In this document: piece after piece, positions 46,093 through 55,040 of the stretch
How the letters are laid out: every line of letters begins with the position of its first letter
Numbering within the stretch: the stretch's first letter is position 1
DNA from: an uncultured Eubacteriales bacterium
Lineage (GTDB): Bacteria; Bacillota; Clostridia; Christensenellales; Aristaeellaceae
DNA: 64,000 nucleotides
Reading direction: 5' to 3'
NCBI GenBank assembly: GCA_900315315.1
Contig: OMYT01000004.1
Span: forward strand, 1-64,000
Made by a program: the position numbers and the translations under genes
The notes under the pieces: model-generated
The model's database searches: none
The model's input: only the letters and a program-made list of their open reading frames with translations
Told to the model about the DNA's origin: nothing

Positions 46093-47355
46093 ATGAAAAA
46101 TACGCTGAGAAATGTTTTCCATTCTCCTCGCTTCCTGGTGGGCTTCATCATCTTCATGATCATTCTGCTGACGGTACTGATCTATCCCTGGTTTGTACAC
46201 CGGGATCCTCTTCAGGGCCTGGGCAAGGGTTTCCTGGAACCCGGAACTTATTTATCCGTTTATGATGCAAACGATACGGATACCTACCGCGTGGAATTGC
46301 CGGAAGCCGCAGCCAACCGACTGGAAGCCAGCCTGCCGACGGAAGACCGCCAGATGATGATTGACTACCTGAAGGCGATGGGTGTGGACGTATCCGGGCT
46401 GGACACCAGCAATGAAAAGATGGAAGATCTGCTGGTCGCCTGGAACGCAAACTACGACGAAGCGGACGCGAAGAAGAACAAATACGAAGGCTTTGCCACC
46501 CAGGCGAAGCGGAACGCCCTGCGCCGGCTGGACAACAAAATCAAAAGCAGCAACAGCAATGTTACGATGAGCGTGGTGAAAGGCGAGGGTGACGACGCTA
46601 CTGTTAAAACAGTGAACGGTAACGATTTTGTGAAGGTGGATGAGGTTGCCAATTCGGTAAACCTGCCGCTGGGTACAGACAACTTCGGCCGTGACACCCT
46701 GACCGAACTGGTTGAAGCGACAGGCATTTCTCTGCTGATCGGCCTGATTGCCGGTTCCATTGCAACGTTGCTCGGGCTGCTGGTTGGTTTGCTGGCCGGC
46801 TATGTTGGCGGCGTTCTGGATGATATTCTGATGTTCATCGCGAACATCTTTACGGTCATTCCCGGGTTTGTTCTGCTGATTCTGATCTACTCTGCCCTGG
46901 GTGCAGAATCCCGCGGCATTGTGACATGTGCGGTGATCATCGGCATCACCAGCTGGGTGTGGACGGCGCGTTCTGTGCGGTCCCAGGTGATCAGCCTGCG
47001 GAACCGTGACCACGTGAACCTGTCCAAACTGAGCGGACACAGCCTGTTCCGGATCGTGACGACGGACATCCTGCCCTACATCGCCAGCTATGTGGTGATG
47101 GCGTTCATCCTGCAGGTTTCTTCCGGGATCCTGGCGGAAGCACAGCTGTCCATGCTGGGTCTGGGACCGAACCCCAACGAACTGCCGACCTTAGGTCTGA
47201 TGATGAACTGGGCGAAGCTCTTCGGCGCGTACACCTCCAGTAATGCATGGTGGGCCTATTTCCCGGTGATCATGGTGATTGCGCTGATCTCCTTCTCCCT
47301 GAACCTGATGAATACCGGTCTTGACCAGGTATTCAACCCGACGCTGCGTGATTAA
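46093..47355 (+). CDS. ABC importer permease, DppC/OppC type, with extra outer domain
   Basis: 420 residues, about 120 longer than usual. After the first membrane segment (FLVGFIIFMIILLTVLIYPW) there is a charged soluble insertion from about residue 40 to 190, before the conserved LPLGTDNFGRDTLTELV. The insertion is predicted to face outside. The rest is a normal OppC with four or five segments and an EAA-like loop (HVNLSKLSGHSLFRIV). The extra domain might contact the binding protein or wall; nothing recognised in it. RBS GGGGGGTGG upstream region. Confidence 0.85.
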   Translation: MKNTLRNVFHSPRFLVGFIIFMIILLTVLIYPWFVHRDPLQGLGKGFLEPGTYLSVYDANDTDTYRVELPEAAANRLEASLPTEDRQMMIDYLKAMGVDVSGLDTSNEKMEDLLVAWNANYDEADAKKNKYEGFATQAKRNALRRLDNKIKSSNSNVTMSVVKGEGDDATVKTVNGNDFVKVDEVANSVNLPLGTDNFGRDTLTELVEATGISLLIGLIAGSIATLLGLLVGLLAGYVGGVLDDILMFIANIFTVIPGFVLLILIYSALGAESRGIVTCAVIIGITSWVWTARSVRSQVISLRNRDHVNLSKLSGHSLFRIVTTDILPYIASYVVMAFILQVSSGILAEAQLSMLGLGPNPNELPTLGLMMNWAKLFGAYTSSNAWWAYFPVIMVIALISFSLNLMNTGLDQVFNPTLRD

Positions 47356-47370
47356 AGGAGGAAAGGCAAA

Positions 47371-48381
47371 ATGGCAAACAAGATTCTTGAGGTCCATGAG
47401 CTGACCACCAAATACATCACACGTCAGGGTGAAGATGTTTACTCTGTGGACCACGTATCCCTGGATATTGAGGAAGGCAAGAGCCTGGGCATCGCCGGCG
47501 AATCCGGCTGCGGCAAGTCGACCCTGGCGCTGAGCCTGATGGGTTATTATTTCGCTCCGCTGCACTATACCAGCGGCGAGATCATCATCGACGGGAAGAA
47601 CATCTCCGGGATGGATCCTGACGTGGTGCGGAAAACCGTGCTGGGCACGGAAGTCGCGTACATTCCCCAGGCGGCTATGAACGCCATGAACCCGACGAGG
47701 AAGGTCGGCAAGTTCATCGAGGACGTGATTTTTGCCCACGAGCTGAAGATGACCAAAGAGGAAATCCGTGAGATGGCGGAGCAGCGCTTCGCGAAACTGG
47801 GTCTGCCGGTGGACGCGCTGGACAAATACAGCGTGGAGCTTTCCGGCGGCATGCGGCAGCGCGTCGTCATTGCTGTTTCCACAATCCTGAGCCCGAAGGT
47901 ACTGATCGCCGACGAGCCTTCTTCCGCGCTGGACGTGACCAGCCAGAAGATGGTCATCAAGATGATGAAGGACATGCTGAACACCGGATTGGTCAAGAGC
48001 ATGATTTTCATTACCCACGAGCTGCCGCTGCTGTACAACGTGACGGACGACATCATGGTCATGTATGCCGGTCAGATTGTGGAACGCGGTACAGCTCATG
48101 AAATGGTGTTCGATCCGATTCATCCCTACAGCCGCGGTCTGATGCGCTCCATTCTGGTGCCGGAGGAAGGTACCCGCGACGTAAAGCTGACAGCTATCCC
48201 CGGCACACCGCCGAACCTGAAACATCCGCCGGCCGGTTGCCGCTTTGCGGACCGCTGCCGGTACGCAACCCCGTCCTGCAAGGTGGTTTCGCCGCCGCTG
48301 CTGGATATCGGAGGCGGGCGGACCTACCGCTGCAGCATGCCCGTGGAACAGCTGAGGGAGGTGTACGCAAGTGAAGACTGA
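47371..48381 (+). CDS. ABC importer ATPase, DppD/OppD type
   Basis: 336 residues. Walker [10 protein letters not shown] (about residues 47-55), signature LSGGMRQR, Walker [13 protein letters not shown] and the family C-terminal segment with cysteines ([15 protein letters not shown]). It powers the importer together with the next ATPase. RBS AAAGGAGG. Its end overlaps the next gene by 11 bases. Confidence 0.93.
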   Translation: MANKILEVHELTTKYITRQGEDVYSVDHVSLDIEEGKSLGIAGESGCGKSTLALSLMGYYFAPLHYTSGEIIIDGKNISGMDPDVVRKTVLGTEVAYIPQAAMNAMNPTRKVGKFIEDVIFAHELKMTKEEIREMAEQRFAKLGLPVDALDKYSVELSGGMRQRVVIAVSTILSPKVLIADEPSSALDVTSQKMVIKMMKDMLNTGLVKSMIFITHELPLLYNVTDDIMVMYAGQIVERGTAHEMVFDPIHPYSRGLMRSILVPEEGTRDVKLTAIPGTPPNLKHPPAGCRFADRCRYATPSCKVVSPPLLDIGGGRTYRCSMPVEQLREVYASED

Positions 48382-49270
48382 TGAAATCAAAACAGCTGAA
48401 GATACCCGTGAAAGCGTATCCTTCGGGACACGGGACAAGGACTTTTCCAAGGAACCCCTGTGCCTGAGCGGCCGGGGCGTGACCCGGGTGTTCCACACCG
48501 GCAAGGTGACCACCGTGGCGGTGGACCATGTGGATTTCGATTTCCACAAAGGCGAGCTGATCTCCATCGTGGGTGAATCCGGCTCCGGAAAGACAACCCT
48601 GTCAAAGATGCTGCTGGGCCTGCTGGAACCGACGGACGGAGAGATTATGTTTCAGGGCAAACCCCGGGATATTTCCACCGGAGCAAAGAAGAGGGAATAC
48701 TGGAAGGGTATTCAGGCAATCTTCCAGGATCCATTTTCCAGCTATAATGTATTTCATAAGATCGACTCGGTGTTGCTGGATTGCATCAATATGCGGGGCG
48801 GCGGAAACCTGCCGAAGGAAAAGAAGATTGAGATGATGACTGAAGCCTGCAGTTTCGTGAATCTGAAGTTCGCAGAGCTGACGAACAAATATCCCTTCGA
48901 ATTGTCCGGCGGCCAGATGCAGCGATTGATGATTGCGCGGATCTTCCTGCTGAAGCCCAATATCCTACTGGCAGACGAGCCGACCTCCATGATCGACGCC
49001 TGCTCCCGGGCGACCATCCTGGATATGCTGCTGAAGCTACGGGATGAGACGGGGATGACGGTTATCTTTATCACCCATGACATCGGTCTGGCTTACTACA
49101 TTTCAGACTCTGTGTATATTATGGAACATGGCAGGTTTGTGGAAAGCGGGAAGCCGGACAAAGTCATGCTTGAGCCGGAAGCCCCGTATACGAAGCGGCT
49201 GATTTCCGACGTACCCAAGATCCATGAACCCTGGGATCTGAGTACGGTGGATCTGTTGCAGGACGCATGA
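48371..49270 (+). CDS. ABC importer ATPase, DppF/OppF type
   Basis: 299 residues. GTG start at 48371 with GGGAGG upstream inside the previous gene. Walker [10 protein letters not shown], signature LSGGQMQR, Walker [13 protein letters not shown]. Partner of DppD-like ATPase. The GH3 gene starts 17 bases after its stop and belongs to the same operon. Confidence 0.93.
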   Translation: MKTDEIKTAEDTRESVSFGTRDKDFSKEPLCLSGRGVTRVFHTGKVTTVAVDHVDFDFHKGELISIVGESGSGKTTLSKMLLGLLEPTDGEIMFQGKPRDISTGAKKREYWKGIQAIFQDPFSSYNVFHKIDSVLLDCINMRGGGNLPKEKKIEMMTEACSFVNLKFAELTNKYPFELSGGQMQRLMIARIFLLKPNILLADEPTSMIDACSRATILDMLLKLRDETGMTVIFITHDIGLAYYISDSVYIMEHGRFVESGKPDKVMLEPEAPYTKRLISDVPKIHEPWDLSTVDLLQDA

Positions 49271-49287
49271 ACGAACAGAGGTGACAT

Positions 49288-51579
49288 ATGGATATAAAGG
49301 ACATTCGTAATCTGATTGCTCAGATGACGCTGGAAGAAAAGGCCGGACTTCTGTCCGGCCAGGACTTCTGGCATACCAAGCCCGTGGAACGCCTCGGCAT
49401 TCCCCGGACGATGGTCAGCGACGGTCCCCACGGCCTGCGTAAGCAGGATGAAGAAGGGGATCATCTCGGTATTAACGACAGTATCAAGGCGGTCTGCTTC
49501 CCTGCTGCGAGTGCGACAGCGGCCTCCTTTGATCCCGAACTTCTGGAAAAAATGGGCGAAGCCCTGGGCGAAGCTTGCCAGCATGAGAAACTGAGCGTGC
49601 TGCTCGGGCCTGCGGTGAACATCAAACGCAGTCCCCTGTGCGGCCGCAATTTCGAATACTTTTCCGAAGATCCTTATCTGACCGGCGTGATGGCAACAGC
49701 TTTAATCAAGGGCATCCAAAGCAAGAATGTCGGCACCAGCATCAAGCATTTTGCCCTGAACAGTCAGGAGCATCGGCGGATGAGCAGCAGTTCCGACTGT
49801 GACGAGCGGACCATCCGTGAAATCTACTTCCCGGCTTTTGAAATGGCCGTGAAGGAAGCGCAGCCCTGGACCGTGATGTGCTCGTACAACCGGGTTAACG
49901 GGGTCTATGCATCCGAAAACCCCTGGCTGCTGACAGATGTACTGCGGAAGGAATGGGGCTTCGAAGGCTATGTAATGAGCGACTGGGGCGCGGTGAGCAA
50001 CCGTGTGGCCGGCGTGGCCGCGGGCCTGGATCTGGAAATGCCTGCTTCCGGCGGGATCAACGACCGAAAGATCGTGGAAGCGGTCAGGGCCGGGAAGCTG
50101 GATGAGAAGGCAGTCGACCTGTGCTGCGAGCGGATTCTGAACATTGTTTTCCGTTTTGTGGAAAACGCAAAGCCGGAAACTCCGTGGGATATGGAGGCCC
50201 AGCATCTGCTGGCGGCTGAAGTAGCGGCGGAATGCATGGTGCTGCTGAAGAATGAGGATGATCTCCTGCCGCTTTCAAAGGAAGAAGAAATCGCTTTCAT
50301 CGGCGAGTTTGCCGAGAAACCGAGATTCCAGGGCGGCGGCAGCAGCCACATCAACTGTTTCAGAACCACCGGCGCAGTGGAAGCTGCGAAGGAGCAGGGG
50401 CTGAAGGTGGTTTATGCTCAGGGCTATTCCGTGAAGGCAGATGACGCACCGGCTGATATGATTGCCGAGGCGGTGGCGGCAGCGAAGAAAGCAAAGGTTG
50501 CCGTTGTGTTTGCGGGCCTGCCGGACTCATACGAGAGCGAAGGCTATGACCGGTCTCATATGCGGATGCCCGAAAGCCAGAACCGGCTGATTGAGGCGGT
50601 GGCGGAAGCCAACCCGAACACGGTAGTGGTGCTGCACAACGGCAGTCCCGTCGAAATGCCCTGGATCGGCAAGGTCAAGGCCGTGCTGGAAGCTTATCTG
50701 GGCGGACAGGCGGTTGGGCTGGCACAGGTGAAGGTTCTGTTCGGCGACGTGAATCCTTCCGGCCATCTGCCGGAAAGTTTCCCCATGAAGCTGGAAGACA
50801 ACCCGAGCTATCTGTTCTACGGCGGTGAGCCACGCGGAACCGAATACCGGGAAGGCATCTTCGTGGGTTACCGTTATTATGACAAGAAGAAGATGGATGT
50901 GCTGTTCCCCTTCGGTTACGGGCTGAGCTATACTACGTTTGAATACTCGAATCTAAAGCTCAGCGCGGAATCCATCAAGGATACGGACACACTGACGGCA
51001 ACAGTCACGGTGAAAAATACAGGCAAACGAGCCGGCAAGGCGGTTGTCCAGCTGTATGCAGGTGACACGGAAGGCTATATGAACGCCGTGCGCCCCGTGC
51101 GCGAGCTGAAAGGCTTCCGGAAGGTGGAACTGCAGCCCGGCGAAAGCAAAGAGGTTACATTTACGCTTTGCAAGCGTTCCTTTGCATATTGGAACACGCA
51201 GATCCATGACTGGTATGTGGAAACCGGCGATTTTGCCATTGAAGTCGGCGATAGCGTGGCAAATCTGCCCCTGAGGGCGACAGTAAAGATTGAATCCACG
51301 ACGGAACTTCCGCGGCATTTCGATCTGGACAGCATAGTGATGGATGTTATGGCAGATCCCAAGGCTAATGCCATCATGGGTGAGTTCCTGAAGAAAGCGT
51401 TTGCGATCTTCAGCATAGCTGATGAGAACCAGACAGAAGCAGCCCAGGAAGCCATCTCGGATGATATGGGTGAAGCTATGATGGGCTATATGCCGATTCG
51501 CGGAACGTTAAGTTTCGGCGGCGGTGCCGTACCTGAAGAGATGATGCTCGATATGCTGAAAAAAATGAACGAAGCATAG
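49288..51579 (+). CDS. GH3 beta-glucosidase (or related beta-glycosidase)
   Basis: 763 residues in the normal domain order. TIM barrel first, with VSDGPHGLRK, GPAVNIKRSPLCGRNFEYF, TSIKHFALNSQEHRR and nucleophile D232 in YVMSDWGAVSN. Then the alpha/beta sandwich (ECMVLLKNEDDLLPL) and a fibronectin-III-like domain (TVKNTGKRAGKAVVQLYAG). No signal peptide, so it splits imported oligosaccharides from the preceding transporter. Last gene of the operon, followed by a strong terminator. Substrate not determined. Confidence 0.92.
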   Translation: MDIKDIRNLIAQMTLEEKAGLLSGQDFWHTKPVERLGIPRTMVSDGPHGLRKQDEEGDHLGINDSIKAVCFPAASATAASFDPELLEKMGEALGEACQHEKLSVLLGPAVNIKRSPLCGRNFEYFSEDPYLTGVMATALIKGIQSKNVGTSIKHFALNSQEHRRMSSSSDCDERTIREIYFPAFEMAVKEAQPWTVMCSYNRVNGVYASENPWLLTDVLRKEWGFEGYVMSDWGAVSNRVAGVAAGLDLEMPASGGINDRKIVEAVRAGKLDEKAVDLCCERILNIVFRFVENAKPETPWDMEAQHLLAAEVAAECMVLLKNEDDLLPLSKEEEIAFIGEFAEKPRFQGGGSSHINCFRTTGAVEAAKEQGLKVVYAQGYSVKADDAPADMIAEAVAAAKKAKVAVVFAGLPDSYESEGYDRSHMRMPESQNRLIEAVAEANPNTVVVLHNGSPVEMPWIGKVKAVLEAYLGGQAVGLAQVKVLFGDVNPSGHLPESFPMKLEDNPSYLFYGGEPRGTEYREGIFVGYRYYDKKKMDVLFPFGYGLSYTTFEYSNLKLSAESIKDTDTLTATVTVKNTGKRAGKAVVQLYAGDTEGYMNAVRPVRELKGFRKVELQPGESKEVTFTLCKRSFAYWNTQIHDWYVETGDFAIEVGDSVANLPLRATVKIESTTELPRHFDLDSIVMDVMADPKANAIMGEFLKKAFAIFSIADENQTEAAQEAISDDMGEAMMGYMPIRGTLSFGGGAVPEEMMLDMLKKMNEA

Positions 51580-51592
51580 GCAACAAAAAAGC

Positions 51593-51627
51593 AATCGGGG
51601 CAGCGGAATGTTCCGCTGCCCCGATTT
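51593..51627. terminator. Bidirectional terminator
   Basis: AATCGGGGCAGCGGAA / TTCCGCTGCCCCGATT, a 15-16 base stem with a TG loop. Ts follow it on the plus strand and a longer T run (TTTTTTG) on the minus strand. It ends both the GH3 operon and the small minus-strand gene. Confidence 0.93.
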
Positions 51628-51635
51628 AAAAAGAA

Positions 51636-51782
51636 TCAAGCATTTTTGTTTTTCCGGCTGAAGAGCCGGCTGAAGAAGCCCTTTGTCTGCATGCAGCTGT
51701 TCAGAGGATTCCGAAGCTCGGGCGCGCCCGCGTCTTCTGCCATCATGGTTGCCATATTGTTGCTCATCAGATTCATCATCAT
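51636..51782 (-). CDS. Small 48-residue protein of unknown function
   Basis: 48 codons too short for usual ORF cut-offs. On the minus strand AAGGAGGT lies 8 bases before three consecutive ATG codons (51782-51774). The product is Met-rich at the N terminus (MMMNLMSNNMATMM), with one cysteine in NSCMQTKG and a basic aromatic C terminus (FFSRLFSRKNKNA). The stop at 51636 is followed by the T-run side of a bidirectional terminator. Strong binding site plus terminator make it a likely gene. No homologue known to me. Confidence 0.65.
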   Translation of the reverse strand: MMMNLMSNNMATMMAEDAGAPELRNPLNSCMQTKGFFSRLFSRKNKNA

Positions 51783-51876
51783 TTTCAGTTACCTCCTTGG
51801 TTCATGTGAGTCTTCCCGTTGCAGGATCAGTTTATCCGAATCCTGAGGAAAACTCCCGTCTTTTTGTGCCCACTTA

Positions 51877-51915
51877 TGTCAGGAAAAGGAATTCTCAGTC
51901 TTTCCTTTCCTGACA
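51877..51915. promoter_or_regulatory. Inverted repeat in the divergent region
   Basis: TGTCAGGAAAAGGA and TCCTTTCCTGACA pair with one extra base across a 12-base spacer. It lies between the small gene and the GH3 gene and could be an operator; no T run follows. Confidence 0.55.
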
Positions 51916-51960
51916 CCAAAATGATAACAGATCCGGAAGAAAGAAAATAACAAAATAATT

Positions 51961-51989
51961 ATGAAAATAACAAATTCGTTTGGTATCAT
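51961..51989 (+). promoter_or_regulatory. Probable promoter for the GH3-AraC-GH2 operon
   Basis: ATGAAA (51961-51966), 17 bases, TGG plus TATCAT (51984-51989) as an extended -10. The start codon follows 48 bases later. Confidence 0.5.
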
Positions 51990-52036
51990 GAATGGGCTTG
52001 TTTTGCCATAAGCATACAAATCGGAGGAGAAAAAAC

Positions 52037-54208
52037 ATGAGCTGGAGCAGAGAAAAGACAGTTTACGGAACACTGATCCGTAACGAAGGCGGCAAAAACA
52101 TTGGGATTGCGGGCAATGTCCCCATTCTGGAAGAGGACGGATATGCCTTCAAGGATTTGGCCGGAACGGGCAAACTGCTGCCATATGAAGACTGGCGCCT
52201 TGACGCGGAAACCCGGGCAGCTGACCTGGCTGCAAGGCTCAGTCGGGAAGAAATAGCCGGTCTGATGCTTTATTCCTCCCATCAGATGGTGCCTTTCGAG
52301 GAAGGGGGTCCTTTCGGGGATACATATGGAGGAGAAGCTTTTGATCCGGCAAAATACAATGCATCGGACCTGAGCGACGGGCAGATTCGATTCCTGAAGG
52401 AGGACCACATTCGCCATGTGCTTCAGATGCGTGTGAAGAGCGCCCGCATATCGGCGGAGTGGAGCAACCATCTCCAGAAGATGTGCGAGGAAGAACCCTG
52501 GGGGATTCCTGTTAATATTTCAACCGATCCGCGGCACGGCGCTACGGCAGCCGGTGCGGAATTCCGGACGGCGGGCAGTGACGTGAGCAAATGGCCGGAA
52601 GGCATCGGAATGGCGGCCGCCGGAGATCCGGAACTGGTACGGCGATTTGCACAAGTGGCAGCGAAAGAATACCGAGCGCTGGGAATCACAACAGCGTTGG
52701 GACCGCAGATTGACCTGAGTACGGAGCCACGCTGGTTCCGGCTGGAGGATACACTGGGAAGCAATCCGGAGAAGGTTATCCCGATGGTCAAAGCCTACTG
52801 TGACGGGATGCAGACAACAGAGGGAAGCCCGGACGGGTGGGGATCGGACAGCGTCATCACCATGGTTAAGCACTGGCCCGGCGGCGGCACCGGGGAGGGC
52901 GGACGGGATGCGCATTTTCCGTTCGGATGTTTTGCCGTGTATCCGACGGGAAAATTCGAAGAGCATTTGCGTCCTTTTACGGAAGGTGCGTTCAGGCTGG
53001 ACGGGCCGACCGGGAAAGCAGGTGCTGTTATGCCATACTATACGGTCAGCTGGCTGGAGGATCATGAAAAGGTTGGTAACAGCTATAATGAGTATATCCT
53101 GAAGGAGCTGCTGCGGGAGAAATATGCCTATGACGGCGTAGTTTGCACAGACTGGGGAATCACCGGAGATCCCGATCCGAACATTGACAGCTTTGGAAGC
53201 CGCTGCTACGGGGTAAATGAACTGACAGAGGCGGAGAGACACCTGCGGATTATCATGAACGGTGTGGATCAGTTCGGAGGCAACAACCGGGCGGAGCCGA
53301 TCCTGGAAGCCTGGAAAATCGGTGAGGAGCGGTATGGAGCCGACTTTATGGAGGAACGAATGAGACTCAGCGCCAGGAGGCTGCTGAGGGGCATGTTCCG
53401 GCTGGGGCTGTTTGAGAATCCTTATCTGGATCCTGAAGAGAGCGAGCAGATTGTCGGTAATGCAGCATTTGTGAAGGAAGGTCTGGAAGCTCAGGCCCGC
53501 AGCGCGGTTATGCTCAGAAAGGGAAAGCTGCCCCTGAAGGCAGGGATGAAGGTCTGGGTTCCGAACAGAAAGATCCGAGCACACAAGGCATTCTTCCGGA
53601 TCATGCTGCCGGAAACAGTCACGGATCCGCTGCAAGGTTTTGGCTTCGGTTCATGGTTTACCCGGGCAGAAACACCAGAAGAGGCGGATGCAGCGATTGT
53701 TTTCATGGAAAGCCCGCTGTCAGATCCATATGATCCGGAGGATCGGGCAAGGGGCGGAAACGGGTATCTGCCCCTGACGCTGCAGTATCGCCCCTATATG
53801 GCGACGGAAGCGCGGGAGGTCAGCATCGCCGGAGGCGACTTCCGGGAGGACTTTACCAACCGGAGTTACCGGGGAAAGACAAACCGCTGCATCAACGAAG
53901 AAGACCTGGACAACCTGGAGGAAGCCCACCGAAGGCTGGGAGACAAGCCGGTGATTGTCTGTATGCAGATGCATAATCCGACGGTACCGGCGGAATGGGA
54001 GCCTCTGGCGGACGGGATCCTGATCCATTTCGGCTGCAGTCTGCCCGTGCTGCTTGATATTCTCTTCGGCAGAAGGAAAGCAGAAGGGAAATTACCATAT
54101 AATCTGCCGGCATCCATGGCGGCGGTGGAAAAACACGGAGAAGATGACATCGAAGGGCCGGAAGCGTATATCTGTTCGGACGGCACGGTTTGTAAGGCGG
54201 CAGAATGA
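52037..54208 (+). CDS. GH3-family beta-glycosidase, divergent
   Basis: 723 residues. The GH3 barrel is recognisable: VNISTDPRHGA, TALGPQIDLSTEPRWFR, MVKHWPGGGTGEGG and the nucleophile D372 in VVCTDWGITGD. An alpha/beta domain follows (VMLRKGKLPLK). An unusual N-terminal part of about 55 residues precedes the barrel, and no fibronectin-III-like domain is seen. No signal peptide. ATG 52037 follows GGAGGAG. It overlaps the AraC gene by 4 bases, so enzyme and regulator are made together. Substrate unknown. Confidence 0.85.
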   Translation: MSWSREKTVYGTLIRNEGGKNIGIAGNVPILEEDGYAFKDLAGTGKLLPYEDWRLDAETRAADLAARLSREEIAGLMLYSSHQMVPFEEGGPFGDTYGGEAFDPAKYNASDLSDGQIRFLKEDHIRHVLQMRVKSARISAEWSNHLQKMCEEEPWGIPVNISTDPRHGATAAGAEFRTAGSDVSKWPEGIGMAAAGDPELVRRFAQVAAKEYRALGITTALGPQIDLSTEPRWFRLEDTLGSNPEKVIPMVKAYCDGMQTTEGSPDGWGSDSVITMVKHWPGGGTGEGGRDAHFPFGCFAVYPTGKFEEHLRPFTEGAFRLDGPTGKAGAVMPYYTVSWLEDHEKVGNSYNEYILKELLREKYAYDGVVCTDWGITGDPDPNIDSFGSRCYGVNELTEAERHLRIIMNGVDQFGGNNRAEPILEAWKIGEERYGADFMEERMRLSARRLLRGMFRLGLFENPYLDPEESEQIVGNAAFVKEGLEAQARSAVMLRKGKLPLKAGMKVWVPNRKIRAHKAFFRIMLPETVTDPLQGFGFGSWFTRAETPEEADAAIVFMESPLSDPYDPEDRARGGNGYLPLTLQYRPYMATEAREVSIAGGDFREDFTNRSYRGKTNRCINEEDLDNLEEAHRRLGDKPVIVCMQMHNPTVPAEWEPLADGILIHFGCSLPVLLDILFGRRKAEGKLPYNLPASMAAVEKHGEDDIEGPEAYICSDGTVCKAAE

Positions 54209-55026
54209 AGATGAAGAAAATCCAGAATCCGGAGAAACAGCTGGCTTATCTGGCCTATATCAACCGGGAAAACGAGTTTCAGCATCACGGATATGAGGAA
54301 GAACTGAAGCAATACCTGATGATGCAAAGCGGTGATCCGGCCGCGACAGAGGAAAGCCAGCGAATGATGCGGAAAACCATGGCGGTGGGCCTCAGCACTG
54401 ATCCGCTCAGAAATGCGCAGTATCTTTTCGTGGCAAACATCACATTAGCAACCCGCTTTGCCATTGAGGGCGGGATGGACGGTGAAACTGCCTATAATAC
54501 CAGCGATATGTATATCCGGAAACTGGAACTGTGCCAATCCGAAGAAGATGTCATGGATCTCCACCGGGAGATGTTTTCGTTCTTTACTTCGAAAATGGCT
54601 ATGGTGAGAAAAGAAAACAGCTATACCCGCGCGGTGGCGGAAGCGATAGAATATATTGAATCAAATCTGCATATGCCGGTTCGGATTGATGAGGTTGCAG
54701 AGCATGTGAATCTGAGCGCGGGTTATTTTTCCGTACTGTTTCACAAGGAGACCGGAGAGGCTTTTTCGGATTATGTGCTGCGGAGAAGGATTGAAACGGC
54801 GCGGAACATGCTGCGGTACTCGGATTATTCCTCCACGGAGATCAGCGAGATATTGGCTTTCAGCAGTCAGAGTTACTTTATCAGCTGCTTCAAAAAAGCC
54901 ACAAAAATGACACCCTCGGAATACCGGCGGCGGTATTATGCAAAAGGGATGAAAGCTGCAGGAAAAGCGGCAGACAGCAGGGACGCATCGCCGGACAGTG
55001 ACTGGCGGGCAGGGACACTTACATAA
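54205..55026 (+). CDS. AraC-family transcriptional regulator
   Basis: 273 residues. Two C-terminal helix-turn-helix motifs of the AraC/XylS type: VRIDEVAEHVNLSAGYFSVL and STEISEILAFSSQSYFISCF, ending TPSEYRRRYY. The N-terminal 165 residues have no clear sugar-binding cupin pattern and probably form the sensing domain. It is inside the glycosidase operon and likely regulates it, perhaps through sites near 51877. Start ATG 54205 overlaps the GH3 stop. Confidence 0.9.
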   Translation: MKMKKIQNPEKQLAYLAYINRENEFQHHGYEEELKQYLMMQSGDPAATEESQRMMRKTMAVGLSTDPLRNAQYLFVANITLATRFAIEGGMDGETAYNTSDMYIRKLELCQSEEDVMDLHREMFSFFTSKMAMVRKENSYTRAVAEAIEYIESNLHMPVRIDEVAEHVNLSAGYFSVLFHKETGEAFSDYVLRRRIETARNMLRYSDYSSTEISEILAFSSQSYFISCFKKATKMTPSEYRRRYYAKGMKAAGKAADSRDASPDSDWRAGTLT

Positions 55027-55040
55027 ACAGGGAGGTACTT

